A program made the position numbers and the translations under genes. From Cymbomonas tetramitiformis (lineage: Eukaryota; Chlorophyta; Pyramimonadophyceae; Pyramimonadales; Pyramimonadaceae): a DNA stretch of 64,000 nucleotides. The stretch is taken from the NCBI GenBank assembly GCA_001247695.2, contig LGRX02034546.1, positions 1 through 64,000 on the forward strand, in the 5' to 3' direction. Shown here one piece after another: positions 28,701 through 37,200 of this stretch. Within the stretch, counting starts at the first letter, position 1, and every line of letters begins with the position of its first letter. The notes under the pieces are model-generated. The model searched no databases, was not told where the DNA came from, and saw only the letters and a program-made list of their open reading frames with translations.

Positions 28701-31700
28701 AATCTGTTTCAAAATCAGCAGTTCAATCTGGTGATGGAGGGGGTGGACAGACCACCAGACAGATACGTGCGCGATATTTTGCAGCGAGGCTGGAAGCCAC
28801 GCAGGGTTGTCACTGGAGACAGAAAGCCTCACTACACCGCTAACGTTGTGGGGGAGCCTATGAGAGTATTGCCAACCATCTTGGCGACACAAAACTCTCG
28901 CGCCTTTCGCGCACCTCGCGCAGGCACGGTGGTAAGGAAAGAAGATGATGACGAAGTGGGGGAGACCAGAGAGGTTAACCTGGACGAGAAGGCAGTTGCC
29001 ATGGGGTACAGCGCGAGTGAGCTGCGCATGGCGCATGGCATGAAGGACGAAGAATTGGCAGGAGTGCTTGGCCTTGCTATGGATCGGAGAGCAATGGAGC
29101 TATTGTATGCGATTGCCGAGGTCAGCACGACCAAACTGCCGAAGAGCGAGGAGAGCGAGGAGGAGGAGCATGTCACGCTAGCTGCCATCCCTATCGCGAA
29201 GTCCACCAAGGTGGCTACCACCTCCGAGGACACAGCTGAGCCGGTGCGAGCACAACTAGCAGAGTGGGTCACCAGTTCCAGCGACTACACTCAGCAAGTC
29301 GCGCGACGCCTTAGCCATCAGGACTGGGAAGAACGACTGCAACACATGTGCAGCCAGGGGCAGAAAGGTACACAGGGGCTAGGCACCGCCGACGCCGTCC
29401 CACGTCGCAGACAGTGGAAGCTTGCCTCCATGAAGCTCGCGGGCTATGAGGCGCGCCATCGGCAGGCCTTTTCAAGACCTGGGGGCAAGCCAGCAGAGAC
29501 AAGCTCAGCTCCAGAATGGGCACCAGTGGCGAAGGAGAAAGAGATGAGGCTGCCTAGGCTGCCCGACACTACGAGAATGGTAGTTGCCATGCTAGCCAGC
29601 GTAACCAACCAGGAGTCACTTCGAGAGAAGTACCCCGACATACACGAGTACGAGCTATGCCTCGCGTGGATCAAGACCGGAGGAAGAGTGGAGGTGCCCA
29701 AGGAGGAGTACCACAGAGTGAGGAAGAGAGCAGCACGTCACCGCTGGGACGAGCTCATGGGCGAGTTGTACATGGTCACCGTCAGTGGTAAGGAGCTGCT
29801 GGTGCCCAAGCCCTGTGACAGGATTCAGCTGGTGCGTGAGCACCATGAGAGGACTGGCCATTGGGGCATCAGGCGGACACTGAACTTGTTGTGGCAACGC
29901 CATTACTGGGCAGGCATGAAACAGGATGTGCGAGCGGTGGTCACTCAGTGTCAGACTTGCCAGAGGGTGAAGACGCACTATGCACGGGAGGAGGCGATGC
30001 TCACGCCGCTGGAAATCAAGTCCTTCATGTACCGCTGGTCCCTGGATTTAGCTTGGCCCACGAAGCGCAACACGAAGGCTAGGAACCAACGCGTCTTGGT
30101 CATGATTGAGCACTATACGCGGTTCGTCGTGTGCGTTCCAATAATCCCTGACAAGGAGGCCGCCACCATCGCCAGCGCGTTTCGCAATCACGTTTTATCC
30201 GTGTTTGGGGCGCCCGCAGAATGCCTTGTGGACGGGGGTACAGAGTTTGAGGGCGAGTTCTCTGCCCTATGCAAGCAGTGTCTCATTGACCGGAGAGTGA
30301 CCTCACCGAGTTCCCCAGAGAGCAATGGCTTGACTGAACGGGTGGTACGCACCCTCAAGTTTTGCTTCAAGAAGATGGCCCTCGACAAGGGCCTGGACTT
30401 CGAGTGGGACGAGATGCTCTGGTCACTCGTACTCAGTTACAACGCAGCTAAACAGCAGTCGACTGGAGTGGCGCCATTCACCTTGCTGTTCGCTCAGGAA
30501 GCCACGGTGCCACCGGATCTTCGTGCTCGACCAGAGTTGGACTTTGAGAAGCAGGAGGAGAAGACACTGGCTGAGGACTTGTTACAGCGAGCGGCCATCG
30601 TGAAGAAGCTCATGGTACATGCAGGGTGCAACCTGGAGATCGCCCAGCACCGCGACACCTTGCGATACGAGCACAGGAGGAGTGGCAGCTACGAGCCGAA
30701 GCCGCACCAGTTCAAGGCAGGCGATTTCGTGTACATACGACAACAACCGCGCGCTGGCATGGAGGTGGCCACCAAGCCAGCCATCCTAAAGATAGTCAAG
30801 GTGCAAAGAGATGGGGTGGTAGTGTTGGAGGACAGCACGAAGTTGCGGGAGAAGAGCACAGTGCAGAACATCGCACCATGTCACCTGCAAGTGAAAGATC
30901 AATACGACTGCAGTGCAGCCATCCCCAGCAAGCATCTCGCGTGTGAGGTGTGCATGAGGACAGATGGGGAGGCAGCCATGTTGCTGTGTGACACCTGTAA
31001 CCGTGGCTATCACACGTGGTGTCTGAATCCAGCGCTGGATGGAGTACCTGAAGGAGATTGGCAATGTCCCAAGTGCTTGGGCGGGACCGTGGTGGCAGCT
31101 GCCGCCGAGGTGAGTACGTCGATCGTAGAGAAGATGGCTGCCATGGAGCTGCAGCTGAGAGAGAAGTTGGGCTCAGATGTGGTATTGTTGCCTGCAGACG
31201 TGGGTCCACATCGTGCAGTGAAGCCGGGGCGTGAAGACCCATGGCAGGCGCTCACATCGCGACAGATGCTCAGGAAAGAAGGGAGCATGGGGTATCTCCC
31301 TGACAGAGTGGCCTGGGGAAACCAGGAGGAGCTCAGCAGAGTAATTACAGACGTGATGCCAGGATTCTGGCATGAGGGCCATCGTACCATCTTGAGCAGA
31401 AAGTGTGCAGAGCAGCACACTCGCGCGAGAAGCCTTCGCAAGGCGTCCACGGTGCAGGCCATGAGCCCAGAGGAAGTACAGAAGAGGGGGGATGTTACGC
31501 AGTTGAGCAGAGCCCAGGTGAAAATTGCCAGTCAACTGGACTGGGGCTTAGAGCTGGTGATGACAGTTCCCCAGGAGGTCAGACGTCTGGCGCACGAGGT
31601 GACTTGGGAGAAGATCACACAGGTCTGGGATCCCTGGGCTGGCACAGGTGTCATTGGCAAGGTTATGTCACTGGAATGGCCTCACCTGAAGGTTATGAAT

Positions 31701-32156
31701 AATGATTGGAACCCGCAGCTGAAATGGCACGAAGCCCTTAACGCTTTACAACCGGGCAATTATCGCGCCTGGAAGGAAAAGTATGGGGTGTGTGACGCGG
31801 TGGTGACCTCACCCTGGTTCGCAGTGTTGGATATTGCATTGCCATTGGCAGTGCTGGCCAGCCGAGTGGTGGCTTGTATTCATGTGCCATCGCACTACAT
31901 GACAGATATGACAGAGAGCAGGGCACAATACTTTCGTAAGTTGTGTCACGCTGGGCGCTTACATGTGATTGGGCACTTAGAACATGGACCTATTGGTAGA
32001 AGATGCATGTGGGTCATGGTGTTTCGGGATCCTCTGACACGGGCCAGGATGCTACGAGGAGGAGAAGCTTCTGGAGTGGGTATGTTTACCTTCAGCATGG
32101 GCAAGTTCGCGATGGACGGTGTCACAACAGAAGATGCTGAGCAAGCTCTTGTTTAA
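25686..32156 (+). CDS. Gypsy copy 1 Pol: RT, RNase H, C5-methyltransferase, integrase, PHD, second methyltransferase
   Basis: An open frame of 2,156 residues; the first 13 come from the inserted element, so the natural start is upstream. Residues 15-95 are membrane segments. RT spans about 206-465 with YVDD at 378-381. RNase H ([10 protein letters not shown]..) is about 522-620. The C5-cytosine methyltransferase is about 818-1150: motif [13 protein letters not shown], catalytic GYPCQ (Cys 913), LENV (957), [24 protein letters not shown]. Integrase follows: HHCC finger about 1384-1428, then Asp 1454, Asp 1516 and Glu 1551 (D-D35E). A C4HC3 PHD finger is at about 1754-1798. The last domain has DPWAGTG (about 1980), NNDW and TSPWF (about 2041), an S-adenosylmethionine-dependent amino-methyltransferase signature. 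Stop TAA at 32154. All catalytic residues appear intact. Confidence 0.9.
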   Translation: MVLVIVPNQWAVANQVAHCLYVASVLALVVYVSAGGGLGRMQGGWRMLTCILTLHPPVKPVGTSRILKLLLLLAVAAWVAAVAPGEFQGVLTVGSCSGSPTRSFRTAWEDQRSSRQWDTGWEAMVAERDEVLPHTVLDTLQPGGTTRVTKDEAAWLDTELNATFGGHPEFTEENWEEMRNVVRRCSYCFANKPQDIKGYHGGAAHATFAIPFKDETKVAYQRPRKYSPGEQEIIDLHCKELLEYGFIEPASQHCRHASNVVVAGKKDHDTGQWTSTRFCVDLRNTNRLSLKDNTLPHRPEELYQRVAKAKFKTTLDATKAFHQIPMTTEEDRDKTAFWWGNQIYRYTSMPFGAAGATAAFIRIMDYELRHLQHCTVAYVDDVCIYSDTAEQHIKDVEAVLRTLGDAGIRLHSGKSTFGSATVDFLGYRIGYNTIGAQDIKCKAIQELPKPEDETGVRSILGLMNYYKGLVGEPMGPNYSEMARPLNDLLRKEVLDVKEAWGKEQDQALQALKDALCSGRCLKPIDYSRPIFLYTDWSNHGIGAVLGQKDENGVEHICVVISRSLSKTERQYASFQGEMLAVVWAIRTLRQYLHGIHFTLITDHSPLTTLMEKGDLQGQHLRWAISLQEFEFTVQYRPGPKNENADVPSRYPLPSTADETGARLDREGDQAREAGHAERLTRGFTDTICLEVTREPPLGLEVSPEAQVANYCENMVREQLGTGAVHRLFDVHYQEELECNKGVMFDTDHPEVARCSGRLTRVAWDALSQVRPIRGMHSGGSPAIYGDETMEGGKLKVPKKIDTRVIDKSFFREAREEGVVCYEPCGGLCAGLEMLLRCGVKVNKYLYQDISKSSQTVARARCMALSRRHPDLFRAEAAHLEQLPSNIEDTSLIDLVHAGALSGEQWVMVCGYPCQDLSPAGKLAGLEGRHSRLFYQAVRVLSTLQQLQPQRPPAYVLENVSPLSHRENSKIRKDVFPIINNVVGQPVSFDAARAGSYAHRLRAYWSNLFQNQQFNLVMEGVDRPPDRYVRDILQRGWKPRRVVTGDRKPHYTANVVGEPMRVLPTILATQNSRAFRAPRAGTVVRKEDDDEVGETREVNLDEKAVAMGYSASELRMAHGMKDEELAGVLGLAMDRRAMELLYAIAEVSTTKLPKSEESEEEEHVTLAAIPIAKSTKVATTSEDTAEPVRAQLAEWVTSSSDYTQQVARRLSHQDWEERLQHMCSQGQKGTQGLGTADAVPRRRQWKLASMKLAGYEARHRQAFSRPGGKPAETSSAPEWAPVAKEKEMRLPRLPDTTRMVVAMLASVTNQESLREKYPDIHEYELCLAWIKTGGRVEVPKEEYHRVRKRAARHRWDELMGELYMVTVSGKELLVPKPCDRIQLVREHHERTGHWGIRRTLNLLWQRHYWAGMKQDVRAVVTQCQTCQRVKTHYAREEAMLTPLEIKSFMYRWSLDLAWPTKRNTKARNQRVLVMIEHYTRFVVCVPIIPDKEAATIASAFRNHVLSVFGAPAECLVDGGTEFEGEFSALCKQCLIDRRVTSPSSPESNGLTERVVRTLKFCFKKMALDKGLDFEWDEMLWSLVLSYNAAKQQSTGVAPFTLLFAQEATVPPDLRARPELDFEKQEEKTLAEDLLQRAAIVKKLMVHAGCNLEIAQHRDTLRYEHRRSGSYEPKPHQFKAGDFVYIRQQPRAGMEVATKPAILKIVKVQRDGVVVLEDSTKLREKSTVQNIAPCHLQVKDQYDCSAAIPSKHLACEVCMRTDGEAAMLLCDTCNRGYHTWCLNPALDGVPEGDWQCPKCLGGTVVAAAAEVSTSIVEKMAAMELQLREKLGSDVVLLPADVGPHRAVKPGREDPWQALTSRQMLRKEGSMGYLPDRVAWGNQEELSRVITDVMPGFWHEGHRTILSRKCAEQHTRARSLRKASTVQAMSPEEVQKRGDVTQLSRAQVKIASQLDWGLELVMTVPQEVRRLAHEVTWEKITQVWDPWAGTGVIGKVMSLEWPHLKVMNNDWNPQLKWHEALNALQPGNYRAWKEKYGVCDAVVTSPWFAVLDIALPLAVLASRVVACIHVPSHYMTDMTESRAQYFRKLCHAGRLHVIGHLEHGPIGRRCMWVMVFRDPLTRARMLRGGEASGVGMFTFSMGKFAMDGVTTEDAEQALV

Positions 32157-32191
32157 TGTCTGTGCTACCAGTGGCAGCTACAGATGGGGGA

Positions 32192-32414
32192 TGTTGAGAA
32201 AAAGAGCTTGCATAAGTTGTGAAAAGAGGAAGAAGATATCAAAAAATTTGAGATTTTGTGTAGTTACAGTAGTAAGTCAACTGTGCAGTCATATAAGGCA
32301 ACATATGCAGAGCCGAGCTAGTATTATAGGAGCGCTGACAATAAGTAAGACTGTTTAGTAGTAGGGCTAGAGAGTTATGCTTTGTGTGGACGCTTCGTGC
32401 ATAAATTCGCGACA
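32192..32414 (+). repeat. B1 repeat of Gypsy copy 1
   Basis: 223 bp, starting TGTTGAGAAAAAGAGC and ending TTCGCGACA, two bases different from B2. It follows a purine tract (GATGGGGGA) 26-35 bases after the Pol stop, which resembles a polypurine tract. B1 plus GC plus A2 (32192-32801) reads like a 610-bp LTR with TG and CA ends. Confidence 0.9.
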
Positions 32415-32416
32415 GC

Positions 32417-32801
32417 TGTCACAAACCACGGCTTATCGTGTACCTCAGCCGGGTGGTGACACTTGCTGTAGCAGTCTCTGTGACGAACATATGACACGCG
32501 CTGTACGGTACGCGTGAGGAGTTATGACAGTGAAGAGATACGGAAAGATAAGCGGGTGTTACACTTGTTCAGAGATAGTGAGAATAAGTAGGGCGGCGTG
32601 GAAGGGTGAGGCAGACGCTCATTTTTGTTTTGCCTTCGTAACAGTGATTTCCGAAAATAGCCAGGACTCGCTTAGACCGCGAAAACAGCAGTGTTATGAG
32701 ATAATTTATGAGATACAGCATTCTTCTGCTTGTAAAGATATACATTTGTGGAACTTGCTCTTGTGCGATACTGTCAGAACTGTAATTAACAGTCTTTTTC
32801 A
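32417..32801 (+). repeat. A2 repeat of Gypsy copy 1
   Basis: A 385-bp copy of A1. The junction with B1 forms the 10-bp palindrome GACAGCTGTC (32411-32420). No other gene or site seen in the 3' terminal region. Confidence 0.95.
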
Positions 32802-33024
32802 TGTTGAGAAAAAGAGCTTGCATAAGTTGTGAAAAGAGGAAGAAGATATCAAAAATTTTGAGATTTTGTGTAGTTACAGTAGTAAGTCAACTGTGCAGTC
32901 ATATAAGGCAACATATGCAGAGCCGAGCTAGTATTATAGGAGCGCTGACAATAAGTAAGACTGTTTAGTAGTAGGGCTAGAGAGTTATGCTTTGTGTGGA
33001 CGCTTCGTGCATAAGTTCGCGACA
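32802..33024 (+). repeat. B2 repeat, right end of Gypsy copy 1
   Basis: A 223-bp copy of B1, immediately followed by the GGTT target duplication and by LINE1 sequence. The element therefore ends inside what would be a conventional LTR. Confidence 0.95.
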
Positions 33025-34272
33025 GGTTCCCTCTTGTCCTGGCGTTTCCATTGGGTCTTCTTGTCTTGCCCATTGACCTTTGTCTTGTTGCTTTGACTTT
33101 CTCATTGTTCTTCCCCGTGGGCTTCTTGTAATCATCATGTCATCTTCCTCCTTTTCCTGGTCCTCAGTTTCTATGCCCAGGACTTCCTTTTCCTGTTCCG
33201 TCCATTCCACTTCTGCCTGTTCGAAGTGTTTCATTTGGTTGGCCAGCGGGTACATGGACAGTAGTTGCAGTATGCCCTTCAGGCTGTTTCCAGCCTCATG
33301 CAGTGCCTTTATTTGTGCCGGCCAGTTGCTTATTTCTACCATACTCGCCGTACTTTTGGTGTACTTTTCTAGTTCTCCTGTTTTCCGTTCCTGTATGTAT
33401 TCTGGTTTTAGCCTTCTGTTCCACGCATGGTCCCAGTGGTCCCCTGGTTTCTTAATGTCGCTGGGCTGTGCTTCGCAAATGTAGGGGTATAAGTGCAGCA
33501 TGCCCTGGGCTATCTTTGTTGCTGTCTTGTTGTCATGCTTCCTTCCGCCCGTTGCTTTCAGTGTTTCTATTGGTATCGCACTTTTCCCGTCTGCTGTGGT
33601 TAGGTCCTTGAGGTCCGGGTAGTTTTTGAATAGCGTGAGTAGCTTGTTAAAGTTTATTTGCTTGGTAGCTTGCTGAGTTTTCGTTTCCTGTACTACATTT
33701 ACCGTCCCCAACTTTTCAGAGCCTGTCGTTGTGGGCTGCGACTGTGGGTCCCTGTATTCCGTGTCCATTCTCCTGAGGTGCTTGGTTGTTCTGGTGGTGC
33801 CCTCCATTTCCGCGTTTGTGTACACTCTTTTAGCTTTTCCTAGCTGTCTCATTATGGGTAGTGTTTCCTTAGCCAGTTCCCTCATGTGACTCCCCACTCC
33901 TTTCACGTGTATCACATACTCGTTCAAAGCATTCATCTTCCTCAGAGTGTTCGTTTGTGTCTGCAGTCCCATTTTTAACTTGCTCCTGTTGCTGCTGTGG
34001 CCTCTTTCTTCGAAGTGTTTTTCCAGCAGCCCGGCTGTGGACCTGCTGACTTGTGACATTCTTTGTCTGGTTTGAAGGTTTCTCTCCCTTTTGCCATATC
34101 CCATCTGCACCCCTTTGTCTTCCTCACTTTGAACCGCCCCTGCCAGCCCCGTGTAGACTTCTTGCGCATATACTGCATGCAAGGACTGTAGTCCCAGTCC
34201 ATATTCCTCTTTTTCCTCCGTGTTCAGTTCATTGGGTGTGCCATTCACCGGGAGCCCATATATTCTTTTCAT
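33025..34272 (-). pseudogene. LINE1 ORF2: region after reverse transcriptase, up to the chromodomain
   Basis: The frame opens with AAMKRIYGLPVNGTPNE, the typical LINE motif after the RT thumb, then runs through helices (GLLEKHFEERGHSS, VGSHMRELAKETLPIMRQLG) and a charged region with DHWDHAWNRRLKPEYIQ. It ends TPGQEGT at the Gypsy insertion, where the chromodomain begins. A frameshift near 34300-34340 separates it from the RT frame. Confidence 0.7.
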
Positions 34273-37200
34273 TGCAGCTCCCAGCTGGTTCTCAGCCTGC
34301 TGTATCTCACCCTGTGTGTATATCCCGAGGTGGAGTCGTATTTGAATTTACCTAATATGGCCGACTTTAAGGTGTACTCTGTTTGCCTTTGCGTGAGGGG
34401 GGTGGTCAGTAATGCCTCTATTCTTCGTTTGAGTTCCTGTAGTGACTTTCTTTTTTCCTCTTTCCATGTCCCCAGCATGTTGAGGAGGACCCCTAGGTAT
34501 TTGTAGGTGTCTCCAGCTTTAAGAACTTTTAGTGTCCGGCATCCGCATTTCACCCCTTGGTGCCTGCTTTCTTTTACATTTCTGTTGCCGTATTCTACCC
34601 CTGTTATCTTGGTTTTGTCCTCGTTTATCCGGAGTCCACTCCAGTCTCCAAATGCCGAGAGTTTCTTTAGCTGTTGTTCCATTCCTGACATTAGTTTTGT
34701 TAGTATAATTAGGTCATCCACGAACGCCCCCGAGGAGGTTCTTAGTTCCCCTCTGAGCTCCTTATCAGTCACATACCTGTGCTGGTACCCATGGTCCCCT
34801 ACCTCTAACCATCTGAGGAGGGGTTCCAGGTATAGTATAAATAGTAATGGACTCATGCTGTCTCCTTGCAGAATCCCCCTTCTTATTGGCACTTCCTCCG
34901 AGACCTGGTCCCCTATCTTTGCCCTCATTTGCATGGAGTCCTCCTCACTTTCGCCCAGTATGTCCCTAACCGCTTCCGTGAGTTGTGGTGGTACCCCTAG
35001 GTGCTTTAATGTCGTAATAAGCCTCTCATGGTCAACTGACCCGTAGGCATTTTCGAAGTCCACGTAGGTTGCATATAGGTTTCGTTTGGAGAGGTTGGCA
35101 TCTTCAATAGCATTGGTTACCCTGGTAAGTTGTTTCATTGTGTTGTGGTTTTCCCTGGAGCCCTCTTGTGCTTCCGAGAGCATGCCATTTATTTCACAGA
35201 AGTCTGCCAGCATTTTTGTGAGTACTGTGGTGTATAGCTTGAACAGACAGTCCAGTAGTGCTATAGGTCGGTAGTTTTGTTGTTTCGTTACTTCACCCTG
35301 TTTGTGGTGAAAGCAGAAGTAGCCTTTTTTCCATGGCAGAGGAGTATGTCTATGCTCCCACATTAACTCCATGAGTTCACACAATTGGTCATGGAATCTG
35401 TCCGGCATCTGTTTTAATATCTCATTTTGTATCCCCATGGGTCCGGCCGCTTTGTTGGTTTTCATTTTCTTTACTGCTTGCCGGTAGGCTTCCTTGTCCA
35501 CCCTCAGGTTTACCTTTGTCTGGTCTGGCCTCGTACATTTGTTTTCCTTCATGTAGTTCTTGTACCTCTCGTCAAGCCAGGGTGGCGTGTTTTTAAGTCC
35601 TTTTTCCGGTTCCCGCATTTTGTATGGTGCCGAGTGCGCAATGTGTTCACCCATTGCCTGTGCTACCTTTTGGTGTCCTACCACTAGCTCTCCATGTATT
35701 GTTTCCACTGCTTGTATTGCCGCGACTGGTGCTGCTCCATTTTCTACCTCTTTTTTGTATATCATTTTGTGGTAGTGCTTTATGTTGCCCCAGTATCTTT
35801 CTCTCATTTTCATTCTTGTTTTCTGTTTTCGGTTTGCCTCATGCTCCTTAATGCATCTTCTTGCTTCTTTTGCTGCCAGTTTTTTCTGTTCCCGTTCCCA
35901 TTGTTCCCATTCCCTCATTTCGTCTGTTCGGTTGTCGAAATTTGTTGTTCGTACTTCCTCAGTCGCTCGCTCTCGTGTTTCTATGCCTTTCTTCCACAGT
36001 TCTATGTTCTCACGGCACCTGTTCCTCTCCCTCAGGTGGCCGTCCCTTTCCTTGCGGAGGGTTTTCGGCAGGTGTAGTCCATGTTGTTGTTCTGGTGTCG
36101 CCGCCTGTTTCGGTAGGTTGACGTCCAGTATTGCCCTGTCCCTTGTTTTTTCCAGTATTTTGCCACCACTTCTCCCGCGTAGTCTATCGCCCTCTTCCTG
36201 TATCTTGTGTTGGTTTCTGTTTTTACTCGGTGTATTGCTTCTTGCATTTCTTCTTGTAGTTCCTTTGTGTATGCGGTGTCCAGAGTTTGCCTGAGGGTGT
36301 TTCCCTCTACTTCCGTCAGCGGGAGTTTTAGTCTGTCTGCTTTTGCATGTTGTAGCTTTTGTGGCGTCGGACGGTGGGTCCCCCAGGCCTTCAGGTCCAT
36401 TTGCGTTGTATGTGCATACCATTTTATGGTCGCTTGTGTGCAGCTCGGTGAGCTCACCTTCCGTTGGTTGCCTGTAGTATGCCATTTCCGCTTTGCTCGC
36501 CAGCATTCTGTCTATATTCCTCTGTCTATGCCATGTCAGGGTTGTTTCCCTGGTCCCCCCCACATCCTGCAAGCCCGTTGCTTCTATAATTCTGTTCCAG
36601 TCTCTGTCCCTGCTGTTCTTCGGTGTTCCCGTGGTAGCATTCAGGTCCCCGCAAACTAGTACTGTTTGTCCTGCAGCCTTCTCACTGGCTGAGGTTACCA
36701 TTCGCACATACTCCTGTATGCCACTTCTGGCTGCCTCTCTGTCAAGTTCCCCTTGTCGTGCCTCTTCTGCTGCATCTTTCCCTTCTACCGGGTAGTACAC
36801 CCCTATCAGGTGTAAGTATTTCTCCCCCGGAAAGTGGAGCATTGTGTGTGTGAGCACTCCTTGTAGGTGTGGTACCTTCACCTCGGTGTAGTTGTGTGGT
36901 TTGGCATATTCACCTGTGAGTATTACAGCGAGGCCCGCCGTGTGGTTACTCTCATCTGTCTCCCCTTCACCTTTCGGTATGCTGGTGCATATATTGGACT
37001 GCTTTCTATTTCTGAAGTGTCTTTTTATTTCCTCACTCGCGGTTTTGGTTTCCGTAATAATTGCTACATCTATCTCCCATTTCTTCATTTGTTCCTCCAG
37101 TTCGTACAGCGAGTGCCGTGCGCCCTGTATGTTCCATGTTAGGAAGTTTATGGTGTGCGGTTGTTCGTTTTGCATTTCCTCAGTGTTCAAGTTCTCCGTT

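Larger units (their letters stand above)
16721..33024 (+). mobile_element. Gypsy-type retrotransposon, copy 1 (methyltransferase-bearing, split repeats)
   Basis: Outer ends are TGTCAC and GCGACA, flanked by GGTT (16717-16720 and 33025-33028; AGGTT if the last A is counted outside). The order is A1 (385 bp), leader, Gag, protease, membrane region, Pol (RT, RNase H, C5 methyltransferase, integrase, PHD, second methyltransferase), B1, A2, B2. A1 and A2 differ at one base, B1 and B2 at two, so insertion is recent. It disrupts the LINE1 chromodomain. Gag has one frameshift and two nonsense codons, and a 671-bp element sits in the membrane region, so it is defective as it stands. Confidence 0.9.

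Noticed and set aside
16721..33024. Ngaro/DIRS classification for the split-repeat element
   Set aside because: I see no tyrosine recombinase motif; Pol has a complete HHCC and D-D35E integrase and there is a target duplication.
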